A stretch of 64,000 bases of DNA. Source: Hymenobacter monticola (GTDB lineage: Bacteria > Bacteroidota > Bacteroidia > Cytophagales > Hymenobacteraceae). The translations under genes and the position numbers were made by a program. Location: the NCBI RefSeq assembly GCF_022811645.1, contig NZ_CP094534.1, forward strand, positions 5,394,001-5,458,000, written 5' to 3'. This document shows, in pieces, positions 52,177 to 61,922 of this stretch; the first letter of the stretch is position 1, and every line of letters begins with the position of its first letter. The notes under the pieces are model-generated. The model did no database searches, was not told the origin of the DNA, and worked only from the letters and a program-made list of their open reading frames with translations.

Positions 52177-55100
52177 GTGCGTCGTTTCTTCGCCATTCTG
52201 CTAAAAATACTGCTGGGCCTTGGGCTCCTGGTGGTATTGGCCGTGGTGGGGGCGCTGATTGCGCTGCGGGTGCCTAGCGTGCAAACGCGCATCGGCCACG
52301 AGGTGGCCGACGTGCTCACCCGCAAGCTCGGGCAGCAGGTCACCATCGGCGGCGTCGACATCCGGCCGTTTTCGCGCGTGCTGCTCGACTCGGTGAGCGT
52401 GAAAGACCGGCGCGGCGGTGAGTTGTTCAGCATCGGCCGGGCCGACGCAGATATTTCGCTGTTTTCGGTGTTCGACCCGCGTCACCTGCACATCGGCACG
52501 CTCACGCTGAATGAGCCGCGCTTCGAGCTAAAAAACCTGCCCGGCCAGCCCGATTCGACCACGTTCAGCCAGTTTATGGCGGCGGTGAAGCGCTTGGTAG
52601 GGCCCTCGAAAGACACGGCAGCCTCGCAGCCATTCGATTTTAAGGTGGGCAGCGTGGCGTTGCGCAACGGCCACTTTGCCATTGAGAAGAGCGACGTGCC
52701 CCGGGCCAAAACTTACGGCCAAAGTATTGACTACGACCACCTGCTGGTGGACAGTATTTACGCCGACATTTCCAAGATTCAGCTGGGCGACACCTTGCGC
52801 ATGCGTATCAGCCAACTGCACGCGGTGGAAACGCCCTCGCAGTCGCAGCTGCGCGAAATCACGGCCGACATGACGTACGGGCCGCATTTCTGGGAATTCA
52901 AGGATTTGAGTTTGCGCGTGGGCCGAAGCCAAATCAAGGATTATGTGCGCTTTGAGTTCCGGGTATTCACCAATTTCACCGATTATAATGACTCGATGAA
53001 GACCATTGCGCGGCTGCGCAATTCGAAGGTCTATTCCGAGGACATTGCCAAGTTTGCACCGCAGCTGAGCGAGCTGCACGAGTCGGTGGCTCTTTCGGGC
53101 GACGCCGAGGGCTACGTGCGCGACTTCAAAGTGAACAACCTCGACGTGCGCTACGGCTCGGGCACGCACATCGTGGCCAAGCGCGCCCACGCCGACGGCC
53201 TGCCCAATTACAAGGAGAGCTTCATCGACCTGCGCCTGTTGCCCTCGGTGGTGAAGACCAGCGACCTGAAGCACTGGCTGCCCGACGCGGCCAACAGGTT
53301 TGTGCAGAAGCTGGGCACCGTGAAGCTGCAGGGCCAGGTGCTGGGCTTCTACGACGACTTTGTGGCCAATGCCTCGTTCGATACGGCGCTGGGCTTCGTG
53401 GCCACCGACGTCAACCTCAAAACCAAAACCGACCTCACGCACGCGGCCTACGAGGGCACGGTGCGCAGCAACGCCTTCCAGCTGGGTAAGTTCTTGGGCG
53501 ACGAATCGGTTATCCGGGACGTGACGCTGAACGGGCGCGTGGAAGGCGTGGGTTTCCTGCCGGCGTCGGCCCAGGGAAGGGCCAAGCTCACGGTGCCGGC
53601 CATCTGGCTGAGCGGGCACCGTTACCGCAACGTGGCCTTCGACGGCGACTTCCGCCCCCAGCACTTCAGCGGCCACGTGAGCGTGAACGACCCGGCCGTG
53701 CGCCTCGTGGCCGACGGCCTCATTGACCTTGAGCGCAAGCACGAAAACGTGGCCGTCAAGACAAAAATCGACCACGCCGACCTGCGCGCACTGGGTTTGA
53801 TGAGCCAGCCGCTCATTGTGAGCACCACGGCCGACGTGAAATTCAAGGGCGTGCAGCTCGACTCGCTCATTGGCTACGCTTACCTGCGTAAGTCGTTGTT
53901 TACGATGGGCAAGCGCCGCCTGCGCCTCGACACGCTGGACGTGGTGAGCACCCGCAACCGCCTGAACCAGCGCCGCGTGACGTTGCGCTCCGAAGCCGTG
54001 AACGCCAGCGTGGCCGGCACCTTCAATACCTCCGACGTGGTGCGCGATGTGCAGACGCTCTTCACCGAGTACCGCCTCAACTTTGAAAGCAACGCCACGG
54101 CCACGGCCGACTACTACCGCCGCAAGCGCCAGCGTGCGCTACCGGTGTATCAGGTTGATTTAAAGCTCCATTTAAAGAAGCCCAACCCGGTGCTGGGCCT
54201 GTTTGTGCCCGACCTGGAAGTGGCCAATGGCAGCCGCATCGACGGCTCGTTCCGCAACGGCGAAACGTCGATTTTCCAGCTCGGCGGGCACCTCGACAGC
54301 CTGCGTTACGGCCCGGTGATGACGGTGAACAACGACTTTGACTTCCTGACGTCGAAGCTGCCATACAAGCCCGACGTGCTGGCCCAGGCCAGCGTGACCA
54401 GCGACCGGCAGGTGCTGCCGGGCCTGGGCAAAACCGAAAAATTTATTGTGGAAGGCGTGTGGGACCAGCAGCGCATCAACTTCTCGACCTCGCTGGCTCA
54501 AACGGGCACCACCAACAAGGCCATTATCAACGGCTCGATGGGCTTTTTGCCCCGCGCCGTGGAAGTGGTGTTCCGGCAGTCGGGCGTACACTTGCTGGAT
54601 AAGGACTGGACCATTGCGGCCGACAACTCGGTGCGCATTTCGGACTACGGCCGCGAGTTCGATGTTAAGAACCTGACGTTTAGCAACGGCGAGCAGTTTG
54701 TGGGCGCGCAGGGCTTCATCTCGCCCGATGCCAGCAAGCCGCCGCTGCAACTGCAGGTAAAGGACTTTCAGCTGGCCACGCTGAACACGCTGACCGGCCA
54801 GCGCCTGGGCGGCCGCGTGAACGCCCAGGGCACGGTGAGCGGCATCTACGGGCCGCTCACCATCAACAGCACGCTGGGCGTGGATTCGCTGACGTACGAC
54901 GGCACGCTCATTGGGCAAGTGGCTGGGCGCGGCGACTGGGACAATGCCGCCAGCAAGCTACGCGTGAATCTGGACGTGGCCCGCGCCGGCCAGTCGGTGC
55001 TGACGGTGCTGGGCGACATTGCCCCGCGCGATGACAAAAACCAGTTCAACCTGACGGGCACCCTGAACGACGCGCCCATCGTGCTGGCGCAGCCGTTCCT

Positions 55101-56790
55101 GGGCGCCATCATGAAAAACCTGGGTGGCACGGGCCGGGGCGAGCTGCGGCTCACGGGCCTGTTTGGCTCGCCCAACCTCATTGGGGCCGTGGACGTGAGC
55201 AACGGGCGTTTCACCTTTGGCTACCTGGGCACCACCTACACGTTTGCCGACCGCATCAGCTTCACCAACACCAGCATTGCGTTTCGGAACGTGAAGCTGC
55301 GCGACGCGCTGGGCAATACCGGCACCGTGGACGGTGAGGTGACGCACCACGGCTTCCAGGACATGAGCCTTGACATTGCGGCCAACTTCCGCAAGCTGCA
55401 GGTGCTCAACACCACGCGCAAAGACAACGACCTCTACTTCGGCACGGCCTACGCCACGGGCACTGCCCGCGTGACCGGCCCCACCAACGACCTGAACGTG
55501 ACGGTGCGCGCCAGCAGCGAGGCCGGCACGCGCCTGTCGCTGCCCTTCGACAACGCCGCCAGTGCCGAAAAGGCCGGCTACATCAAGTTCGTAAACAACA
55601 ACCCGGTGGGCGACACCGTGCGGCTGAAAAAGGCCAACCAAGTGGCCTCGGCGCAAAGCAAGGTCGACCTGTCAGGCATCACGCTCAACATGAACCTGAC
55701 GGTGACGCCGGACGCCTACCTCGAAATCCTGCTCGACGAAAGCACCGGCGACGTCATTCGGGGCTCGGCGGCCGGGCAGCTGCGCATGGCCATCGATACG
55801 CGGGGCGAGTTCAACATGTACGGGCAGGTGGAAATTGTGCGCGGCGCCTACAACTTCACCCTGCAAGGCCTTGTCAACAAAGAGTTTGTGGTGCGGCCGG
55901 GCGGCATTGTGTCGTGGAACGGCGACCCGCTGGCCGGCGAGATGAACATCACGGCCACCTACACGCAGCGCACCTCGCTGGCGCCCGTGCTACTGGGCAG
56001 CACCAACAGCGCAGCCGCCGTGGTACCCGTGACGGCCGTGATGAACCTGACCGGCCCGCTGCTGCTGCCCGCCATCAAGCTGGGGCTGGAATTCAACGAC
56101 GCGCCGGGCACCCTACAGGGCGATTTGGCCGCCTTCACCGCTTCGCTGCGCAACGACGAGCAGGAGCTTAACCGGCAGGTTTTCAGCCTATTGGTATTTA
56201 AACAACTTTCGCCGCCGGGCTCTTTCGGCAACACCATTTCCTTGCGCGGCCAGGACAACACGGTGCAAAACAGCCTGGGCCAGATTCTGAGCACGCAACT
56301 GGGCTTGCTCACGAACCAGATTGACCAGAACCTGGAAATCGACTTCAACATCAACGGCCTCACTGCCGAGCAGCTCCAGGCCCTGCAGGTGCGCCTGAGC
56401 TACTCCTTCCTGAACGGCCGCCTGCGGGTGACACGCGAAGGCGGCTTCACCAACAACTCCAACCTGGTCACACCGCCCGGCATCGGCACCATCCCCGGCG
56501 GGGGCAACACCGCCGGCCAGGCCTCCCTGCTCGGCGACCTCAGCCTGGAATACTACCTGCGCCCCGACGGCAAGTTCCGCACCAAGCTGCGCTACGAAAC
56601 CACCCCGCGCGACCTCGAAACCGTGAACCAGCCGCGAGCGGGCATTTCGCTGCTGCACACCGAGCAGTTCAACACCTTTGGGGAGCTGTTCAGCCGCAAA
56701 AACCCGAAGAAGAATGAGCGCCGCACCCAGCGCGCCCGCGAAGGCAAGGAAGTGCTGAACGTGGACGAGGACCCGCGCACGAATTTGTAG
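52177..56790 (+). CDS. TamB-like translocation/assembly module protein
   Basis: This is a 1537-residue protein, beginning at GTG 52177 (MRRFFAILLK). One transmembrane anchor (about 8-30) is followed by a very long beta-rich body and, at about 1080-1480, the TamB (DUF490) C-terminal domain with PGGIVSWNGDPLAGEMNITATYTQRT. TamB proteins bridge inner and outer membranes, helping outer-membrane protein assembly or lipid traffic. Bacteroidota TamB proteins are equally long. No TamA partner is in the window. A strong shared terminator follows. Confidence 0.88.
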   Translation: MRRFFAILLKILLGLGLLVVLAVVGALIALRVPSVQTRIGHEVADVLTRKLGQQVTIGGVDIRPFSRVLLDSVSVKDRRGGELFSIGRADADISLFSVFDPRHLHIGTLTLNEPRFELKNLPGQPDSTTFSQFMAAVKRLVGPSKDTAASQPFDFKVGSVALRNGHFAIEKSDVPRAKTYGQSIDYDHLLVDSIYADISKIQLGDTLRMRISQLHAVETPSQSQLREITADMTYGPHFWEFKDLSLRVGRSQIKDYVRFEFRVFTNFTDYNDSMKTIARLRNSKVYSEDIAKFAPQLSELHESVALSGDAEGYVRDFKVNNLDVRYGSGTHIVAKRAHADGLPNYKESFIDLRLLPSVVKTSDLKHWLPDAANRFVQKLGTVKLQGQVLGFYDDFVANASFDTALGFVATDVNLKTKTDLTHAAYEGTVRSNAFQLGKFLGDESVIRDVTLNGRVEGVGFLPASAQGRAKLTVPAIWLSGHRYRNVAFDGDFRPQHFSGHVSVNDPAVRLVADGLIDLERKHENVAVKTKIDHADLRALGLMSQPLIVSTTADVKFKGVQLDSLIGYAYLRKSLFTMGKRRLRLDTLDVVSTRNRLNQRRVTLRSEAVNASVAGTFNTSDVVRDVQTLFTEYRLNFESNATATADYYRRKRQRALPVYQVDLKLHLKKPNPVLGLFVPDLEVANGSRIDGSFRNGETSIFQLGGHLDSLRYGPVMTVNNDFDFLTSKLPYKPDVLAQASVTSDRQVLPGLGKTEKFIVEGVWDQQRINFSTSLAQTGTTNKAIINGSMGFLPRAVEVVFRQSGVHLLDKDWTIAADNSVRISDYGREFDVKNLTFSNGEQFVGAQGFISPDASKPPLQLQVKDFQLATLNTLTGQRLGGRVNAQGTVSGIYGPLTINSTLGVDSLTYDGTLIGQVAGRGDWDNAASKLRVNLDVARAGQSVLTVLGDIAPRDDKNQFNLTGTLNDAPIVLAQPFLGAIMKNLGGTGRGELRLTGLFGSPNLIGAVDVSNGRFTFGYLGTTYTFADRISFTNTSIAFRNVKLRDALGNTGTVDGEVTHHGFQDMSLDIAANFRKLQVLNTTRKDNDLYFGTAYATGTARVTGPTNDLNVTVRASSEAGTRLSLPFDNAASAEKAGYIKFVNNNPVGDTVRLKKANQVASAQSKVDLSGITLNMNLTVTPDAYLEILLDESTGDVIRGSAAGQLRMAIDTRGEFNMYGQVEIVRGAYNFTLQGLVNKEFVVRPGGIVSWNGDPLAGEMNITATYTQRTSLAPVLLGSTNSAAAVVPVTAVMNLTGPLLLPAIKLGLEFNDAPGTLQGDLAAFTASLRNDEQELNRQVFSLLVFKQLSPPGSFGNTISLRGQDNTVQNSLGQILSTQLGLLTNQIDQNLEIDFNINGLTAEQLQALQVRLSYSFLNGRLRVTREGGFTNNSNLVTPPGIGTIPGGGNTAGQASLLGDLSLEYYLRPDGKFRTKLRYETTPRDLETVNQPRAGISLLHTEQFNTFGELFSRKNPKKNERRTQRAREGKEVLNVDEDPRTNL

Positions 56791-56820
56791 GAAACGGTCT
56801 GAGTTAATTAGCAGAGTCAC

Positions 56821-56866
56821 CTAAAACGAGAAAGAGACGCACTGATGCGTCTCTTTCTCGTTTTAG
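56821..56866. terminator. Bidirectional terminator (21-bp perfect stem)
   Basis: CTAAAACGAGAAAGAGACGCA pairs perfectly with its complement around CTGA, with A/T-rich ends on both sides, between convergent genes. Confidence 0.85.
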
Positions 56867-56926
56867 GCTAAGCAAGCAAAAGCAGCCATGCCGACTGGAT
56901 GATGCTGAGCACCCGCCGTTTGGTCC

Positions 56927-57514
56927 TTATTGTATGTAGCCCATGTAGCCGTTGTAAAAGGCCCGGCCAGCGCCAAATGATGCCTTCTCGGAACCAGCAT
57001 CTTGCCCATACCACACTGCTGCTGCATAGGCGGCATGGCCGGGCGCCGTGGCGGCGACAACCTGGCTTGAATTAGCCATAATGTTTCGATAAACAAGTCT
57101 TTTAACAGAATCCTGAGCCCGTTCCGGCATCCGGTACAATTGCGGAAAGGCCGCCCTGATTTGCGCCGCCAGGGCCTCCTGGCTGGCATGGTGTGCGTCG
57201 ACCTGCGCAGGCGTGCGGTAGGGGTCGGTGAATTCGGCGCCGCTTTCAAATTGGGCTTGCAAATCGGCGCGGCGGGCGGCCTTGCCCGCATCCGACAGGT
57301 TGTTATAGTAAGCCTCGTCTTCGTTGAGAAAACGCTCGTTGGCCAGCACAAACGAGCGCACCCTTTCGTTGGAGGACATTTCGTCCACCAAATCGGCGTT
57401 TGCTTTTTGCGGATTTGATTTTGCCGCTAGCTCCTGAATGGGGTCTTGCTGCTGGCAGGAACCGACCAGCGCCAACAGTGACGACAACGCCATGTATTTC
57501 AAACTGTTTTTCAT
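56927..57514 (-). CDS. Lipoprotein of unknown function
   Basis: This is a 195-residue protein with a lipobox LVGSC (Cys20) followed by QQQDP, and a helical domain rich in charged residues up to about 160. The C-terminus (GHAAYAAAVWYGQDAG) is Gly/Ala/Tyr-rich. The family is not recognised. The promoter TATGTTTG at 57552-57559 lies 38 nt upstream of the ATG. Confidence 0.65.
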   Translation of the reverse strand: MKNSLKYMALSSLLALVGSCQQQDPIQELAAKSNPQKANADLVDEMSSNERVRSFVLANERFLNEDEAYYNNLSDAGKAARRADLQAQFESGAEFTDPYRTPAQVDAHHASQEALAAQIRAAFPQLYRMPERAQDSVKRLVYRNIMANSSQVVAATAPGHAAYAAAVWYGQDAGSEKASFGAGRAFYNGYMGYIQ

Positions 57515-57551
57515 AAAAGTCAGATTTTTTTCTGGCCCCGTTGCCGTTGAC

Positions 57552-57559
57552 CAAACATA
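57552..57559 (-). promoter_or_regulatory. Promoter -7 box TATGTTTG for the lipoprotein
   Basis: TATGTTTG on the minus strand matches TAnnTTTG, 38 nt before the ATG at 57514. Confidence 0.55.
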
Positions 57560-57691
57560 CCGATAAGTGTTTAAAAAAGTAAGTGTTAAGTAATATTTAT
57601 TTAAAGCGGAGTTAAAATCATTGAATTTTCCCCAACACCTAATTCCAAACTTCCTCGCTACAACGCTGCTGCTTGGCCGCGGGCCTCTTTC

Positions 57692-57699
57692 TACCTTTG
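57692..57699 (+). promoter_or_regulatory. Promoter -7 box TACCTTTG for ftsX
   Basis: TACCTTTG ends 7 nt before the ATG at 57707, so the transcript would start at or next to the start codon (leaderless). Confidence 0.6.
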
Positions 57700-57706
57700 C
57701 TTTTCT

Positions 57707-58591
57707 ATGGCTCGTCCCCTCAAGAAAAAGCTTGGCTCCTATCCCACCCTGCTCGTGGTGTTCAGCATCACGCTGGCCTTAGTGGTGATTGGCTTGTTTG
57801 GCCTGCTGCTGGTGCACGCCCACAAGCTCTCGGAAGTGGTGCGCGAAAACCTGGAGGTGCAGGTGTACCTCGACCGCGACCTGCCCGAAACCGAGCTGCT
57901 GCGCCTGCAGCAGGACCTGGGCCAGCTGCCCCAGGTGGCCGAGCGCGACGGCAAGCCCCAAATCCGCTTCGTGAGCAAGGAAGAAGGCGCCCGCCAGCTG
58001 CTGCAAAGCACCGGTGAAGACTTTCGTCAGTTCCTTGGCGACAACCCGTTGCGCGACGCCTACGCCCTCAAAATCAAGCCCGAATACACCGACACCCTGC
58101 ACCTGCACCAGCTGGAGCGCAGCGTGCGCACCCAGCGCGGCGTGTTTGAGATGCAGTACCCGCAGGACCTCTTTGCCAGCATCAACAACAACCTGACGCG
58201 CATCAGCCTGGTGCTGCTGGGCTTTGCGGCGGTGCTGGTGCTGGTGGTGGTCATCCTGATTAACAACACCATCAAGCTGGCGCTGTTCTCGCAACGCTTT
58301 CTCATCCGGTCCATGCAACTGGTGGGCGCCACGCGCCTCTTTATCCAGCAGCCGTTTCTGCGGCGCGCCACGTGGCAGGGCCTGGCGGCTGGGGTGCTGG
58401 CTGCGCTTATCCTTATTGCCCTGCTGCAGTACGCCTACCTGGAAGTAACGGAGCTGCGCTTGCTGCGCGACGACGTGAACCTTGGCCTGCTGCTGCTGGG
58501 CGTGGTGCTGCTGGGCGTGGTCATCGGCTTCTTCAGCTCGGCCCGCGCCGTACACAAATACCTTAAAATGTCGCTCGACGACCTGTACTAA
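57707..58591 (+). CDS. ftsX: Cell division protein FtsX
   Basis: This is a 294-residue protein. An N-terminal transmembrane helix (about 14-34), a periplasmic domain (about 45-165) and three C-terminal helices (about 168-190, 218-240, 255-278) give the FtsX layout. With FtsE it regulates peptidoglycan hydrolases at the septum. FtsE is not in the window; in this phylum ftsE and ftsX are often unlinked. It begins the conserved ftsX-DUF3098-uppP-truB-ribF cluster. Confidence 0.9.
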   Translation: MARPLKKKLGSYPTLLVVFSITLALVVIGLFGLLLVHAHKLSEVVRENLEVQVYLDRDLPETELLRLQQDLGQLPQVAERDGKPQIRFVSKEEGARQLLQSTGEDFRQFLGDNPLRDAYALKIKPEYTDTLHLHQLERSVRTQRGVFEMQYPQDLFASINNNLTRISLVLLGFAAVLVLVVVILINNTIKLALFSQRFLIRSMQLVGATRLFIQQPFLRRATWQGLAAGVLAALILIALLQYAYLEVTELRLLRDDVNLGLLLLGVVLLGVVIGFFSSARAVHKYLKMSLDDLY

Positions 58592-58687
58592 ATCAATTAA
58601 CAGCAAACAGTTAACAGTGAGCAACACCAATCTGCTTGCTGCCGTCTGAGTAACTGTTCACTGCTCACTGATAATTGCTAACTGAAA
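58590..58687 (+). repeat. Heptamer array, TTAACAG / ACTGTTC type
   Basis: Fourteen 7-nt units fill the gap between the ftsX stop and the DUF3098 gene: TTAACAG, CAAACAG, TTAACAG, TGAGCAA on the left and ACTGTTC, ACTGCTC, ACTGATA, ATTGCTA, ACTGAAA on the right. Left units are reverse complements of right units with changes; the middle is less regular. The ATG follows 3 nt after the last unit. Confidence 0.75.
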
Positions 58688-58690
58688 TTT

Positions 58691-59035
58691 ATGCAACCCA
58701 TCAAACCTGCTCCGCGCTTCGCTTTCGGCCCGCGCAATTACCGCCTGATGTGGATTGGCTTGGCCGTGCTGGCCGCCGGGTTTATCACCATGATGTTTGG
58801 CGACAAGGAAAACTACGGCGAGGATTTCCTGGGCATCACGCTGGGTCCGCTGCTGCTGTTTGCCGGCTTCTGCATTGAGTTTGCGGCCATTCTGGTGCGC
58901 GACCCGTCGCTGGCCGTGGCGCCCACGCCCCCCGCTCCTACCTCGGTGCCCGGCCTCAGCGTGGACGCCGCGACGGCCGCCAACGCGCCTGTTGCCCCGG
59001 TAGCCCCTACCGCACCGGCCTACAAGCGCCTGTAA
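58691..59035 (+). CDS. DUF3098 membrane protein
   Basis: This is a 114-residue protein with two transmembrane helices (about 20-38 and 50-68), the FGPRNYRLMWIGLAVLAAGF pattern of DUF3098, and a Pro/Ala-rich C-terminal tail. It lies between ftsX and uppP in most Bacteroidota, which suggests a role linked to cell wall synthesis; no function is known. Confidence 0.85.
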   Translation: MQPIKPAPRFAFGPRNYRLMWIGLAVLAAGFITMMFGDKENYGEDFLGITLGPLLLFAGFCIEFAAILVRDPSLAVAPTPPAPTSVPGLSVDAATAANAPVAPVAPTAPAYKRL

Positions 59036-59037
59036 TT

Positions 59038-59107
59038 TAGTGGTCAGCGGTTAGTGGGCGATGATTAATCATCGCCCACTAACCGCTGACCACTAGCCAC
59101 TAACCGT
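59038..59107 (+). repeat. Heptamer palindrome, TAGTGGN / TAACCNC type
   Basis: Ten 7-nt units run TAGTGGT, CAGCGGT, TAGTGGG, CGATGAT, TAATCAT, CGCCCAC, TAACCGC, TGACCAC, TAGCCAC, TAACCGT. Bases 59038-59095 are a perfect 58-bp palindrome with no spacer. It occupies the whole gap after the DUF3098 gene and ends 6 nt before the uppP ATG. Confidence 0.9.
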
Positions 59108-59113
59108 TAAGAA

Positions 59114-59944
59114 ATGACCTATTGGCACGCGCTGCTCCTCGCCATTGTGGAGGGCCTGACTGAGTTTTTACCCGTTTCGAGCACGGGGCACATGATAATT
59201 GCGTCGGCGCTGCTGGGCATTCCGGCCACGCCGTTTTTCAAGCTTTATCTGGTGGTGATTCAGTTGGGGGCCATTTTGTCGGTGCTGGTGGTGTATTGGA
59301 AACGCTTTTTTCAAAGCATCGACTTCTATTTAAAGCTGCTGGTGGCCTTTCTGCCCATTGTGGTAGTGGGCTTGCTCTTCAAAAAGCACATCGACGCGCT
59401 GTTGGAATCGGTGACGACGGTGGCCGTGATGCTGGTGCTTGGCGGCGTGGTGCTGCTGTTCATCGACCGTTGGTTTCCGCAGGAAAATCCGAACGAGGGC
59501 GGCCACCCGGTCACCAACCCCAGCTTTAAGGAGGCCCTGATTATTGGCCTGTTTCAGTGCCTGGCGGTGGTGCCAGGCACCAGCCGCTCGGCCGCTACCA
59601 TCATCGGCGGCCTCACGCAGAAGCTCACGCGCCGCGCGGCGGCCGAATTTGCCTTCTTTCTGGCTATGCCTACCATGGCAGCAGCGGCCGTGAAAGACAT
59701 TTACGACTACTACAAAGAAGCCAAAACCCACGGCGTGGACGTAGCGCACCTGTTTTCGGGCACGGAGCTGAAAATGCTGGCCCTGGGCAACGTGGTGGCA
59801 TTTGTGGTGGCACTGCTGGCCATCCGGCTGTTTGTGGGCTTTGTGGCGCGCTACGGCTTCCGGGCGTTTGGCATCTACCGCATCATTGCGGGCGGTATCC
59901 TGTTGCTGATGTTGGCGTTGAAACTTCCCCTGAACGTGCTATGA
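59114..59944 (+). CDS. uppP: Undecaprenyl-diphosphatase
   Basis: This is a 276-residue BacA/UppP membrane protein. It has [14 protein letters not shown] (13-26) and [13 protein letters not shown] (about 155-167), the two signature motifs around the active site, with seven or eight hydrophobic helices. It recycles the lipid carrier for peptidoglycan and other polymers. Its stop overlaps the truB start (ATGA). Confidence 0.95.
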   Translation: MTYWHALLLAIVEGLTEFLPVSSTGHMIIASALLGIPATPFFKLYLVVIQLGAILSVLVVYWKRFFQSIDFYLKLLVAFLPIVVVGLLFKKHIDALLESVTTVAVMLVLGGVVLLFIDRWFPQENPNEGGHPVTNPSFKEALIIGLFQCLAVVPGTSRSAATIIGGLTQKLTRRAAAEFAFFLAMPTMAAAAVKDIYDYYKEAKTHGVDVAHLFSGTELKMLALGNVVAFVVALLAIRLFVGFVARYGFRAFGIYRIIAGGILLLMLALKLPLNVL

Positions 59945-60789
59945 GTACCAAAATCCTGGCCGACTTTGATTTTGAAACGGGCGAAGTCCTGCTACTTGAC
60001 AAGCCCCTGACGTGGACCTCGTTCGACGTGGTGCGCAAGGTGAAAAATGCCCTGCGCATCAAGAAAATTGGCCACGCCGGCACCCTCGACCCGCTGGCTA
60101 CTGGCCTGCTCATCCTCTGCACGGGCAAGAAAACCAAGGAAATCGACCTCATTCAGGCCCAGGAAAAGGAGTACACCGGCACCTTCCGGCTGGGCGAAAC
60201 CACGCCCAGCTTCGACCTGGAAACGGCCGTGGACATGGCCCGCCCCTACGCCCACCTCACCGAGGAGCAGATTCAGGCTGCCGTGGCGCCTTTTCTCGGC
60301 CTCATTCAGCAAACGCCGCCGCTGTTTTCGGCCGTGAAAATTGACGGCAAGCGGGCCTACGAAATTGCCCGTCAAGGACTGGAAGCTGAAATCAAATCAA
60401 AAACCGTTGAAATCAAGGCCTTTGAGCTGACACGCATTGCGCTGCCCGAGGTCGATTTCCGCATCGTGTGCTCGAAGGGCACCTACGTGCGCAGTTTGGC
60501 GCGCGATTTTGGCTTGGCGCTGGGCTGCGGTGCCCACCTCACCCGGCTGGTGCGCACGCGCATCGGAGAGTACCGGGTGGAAGATGCTTTCACGCTGGAA
60601 GCCATCCAGGCCCTACGCCCGCCCCGGCCCGAAGACGCGCAACGCGCGCCGCGCGCTGAGCGCCCCGGCACGGCGCCCAACCGCGCTGGCTTGCAATACT
60701 TTGCTGCGCTGCAAGCCGATGCGCTGGCCGTGCAGGCCCGCCAGGCCGCGGAGGAGGCTGGGGCAACAGCGGAAAAAGCGCCCGAATAA
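59941..60789 (+). CDS. truB: tRNA pseudouridine(55) synthase
   Basis: This is a 282-residue enzyme. The catalytic Asp50 lies in [12 protein letters not shown]; the [11 protein letters not shown] start and the [10 protein letters not shown] segment are typical. It makes pseudouridine 55 in tRNA T-loops. A low-complexity Pro/Ala tail follows (about 225-282). The ATGA overlap with uppP suggests translational coupling. Confidence 0.95.
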   Translation: MSTKILADFDFETGEVLLLDKPLTWTSFDVVRKVKNALRIKKIGHAGTLDPLATGLLILCTGKKTKEIDLIQAQEKEYTGTFRLGETTPSFDLETAVDMARPYAHLTEEQIQAAVAPFLGLIQQTPPLFSAVKIDGKRAYEIARQGLEAEIKSKTVEIKAFELTRIALPEVDFRIVCSKGTYVRSLARDFGLALGCGAHLTRLVRTRIGEYRVEDAFTLEAIQALRPPRPEDAQRAPRAERPGTAPNRAGLQYFAALQADALAVQARQAAEEAGATAEKAPE

Positions 60790-60793
60790 TTGT

Positions 60794-60882
60794 GTAGCGA
60801 CGCGACACTTCGGGTCTCGGTGTTCGCGCGTCATTTGCTTGGCTGTCGTTCAATGACGAGACGCGTAGTGTCGCGTCGCTAC
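60794..60882. repeat. Inverted repeat GTAGCGACGCGACACT
   Basis: Perfect 16-bp arms at 60794-60809 and 60867-60882 flank a centre with a shorter GTCTCG/CGAGAC pair. It follows truB by 4 nt and may serve as terminator. Confidence 0.75.
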
Positions 60883-60953
60883 CTCGTTCAGAACAATGCC
60901 CGTTACCTTCGCGGCACAGTTTCACTTCACCTTTTCGCTTCTCCGGCGCCTTC

Positions 60954-61901
60954 ATGCACGTCATCCGCGACCCGGCTCAGTTTCCGTTTCTTGGCAATGC
61001 CGTCGTTACCAGCGGCACGTTTGATGGCGTCCACGTGGGGCACCAGCGCATTTTGGCGCGGCTGCGCGAGGTGGCCCAGGTCAGCGGCGGGCCCTCAGTG
61101 GTGATTACCTACTGGCCGCACCCGCGGCTGGTGCTGGGCCCACCACCCTCCCACCCCGAACTGCTGGAACTGCAGCTGCTGAACACCTTGGAAGAGCGCA
61201 TCGCCAAGCTGGCTGAGGCGGGAGTTGACTACCTGCTCATTGTGCCTTTCACCAAGGAGTTTGCGCAGTGGACGTCAGAGGAGTACATCCAGAGCTTGCT
61301 GCTGAAAACGGTGGGGGCCAAGCAGCTCGTCATTGGCTACGACCACCGCTTCGGCAAAAACCGCGAGGGCGGCTTCGACTACCTCAGTCAAAATGCCGAC
61401 CGTTATGGCCTGACCGTGGAAGAGATTCCGCGCGAGGACGTGGACGCGGTGGGCGTGAGCAGCACGCGCATCCGGCAGGCGCTGCGGCAGGGCGATGTGG
61501 CCACCGCCAACCGCTACCTCGGCTACTATTACCCGCTCACCGGCCTGGTGGTGCACGGGCAGAAGTTGGGCCGCACTATCGGCTACCCCACGGCCAACCT
61601 CGTGAGCACCGAGCCGCTGAAGCTGGTGCCGGCGCGCGGCATTTATGCGGTATGGGCCGTCACGGCGGCGGGCACGCGGCACCGGGCCATGCTCAGCATT
61701 GGGGTGCGCCCCACTATTGGCACAGATTTGGAACAAACCATCGAGGTAAACCTGCTCGACTTCAGCGGCGATTTGTATGACCAATTGCTGACGCTGGAGT
61801 TTGTGGCCTGGCTGCGGGCCGAAGAAAAATACGACGGCCTGGACGCGCTAACGGCCCAACTGGCGTTGGATGGCCAGGCCACGCGCGCGGCGCTGGCGTA
61901 G
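60954..61901 (+). CDS. ribF: Bifunctional riboflavin kinase / FAD synthetase
   Basis: This is a 315-residue enzyme. The N-terminal FMN adenylyltransferase domain has GTFDGVHVGHQRIL (21-34) and SSTRIRQAL; the C-terminal flavokinase domain has GRTIGYPTANL and the later EVNLLDFSGDLY. It converts riboflavin to FMN and FAD. It is preceded by a TACCTTCG box (60904-60911). Confidence 0.95.
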   Translation: MHVIRDPAQFPFLGNAVVTSGTFDGVHVGHQRILARLREVAQVSGGPSVVITYWPHPRLVLGPPPSHPELLELQLLNTLEERIAKLAEAGVDYLLIVPFTKEFAQWTSEEYIQSLLLKTVGAKQLVIGYDHRFGKNREGGFDYLSQNADRYGLTVEEIPREDVDAVGVSSTRIRQALRQGDVATANRYLGYYYPLTGLVVHGQKLGRTIGYPTANLVSTEPLKLVPARGIYAVWAVTAAGTRHRAMLSIGVRPTIGTDLEQTIEVNLLDFSGDLYDQLLTLEFVAWLRAEEKYDGLDALTAQLALDGQATRAALA

Positions 61902-61922
61902 TTTCTCTGCTTATCCGAATAC

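Noticed and set aside
22918..59107. A CRISPR array as explanation of the regular repeats
   Set aside because: Units are 7 or 21 nt without spacers of constant length, and no cas genes are present.
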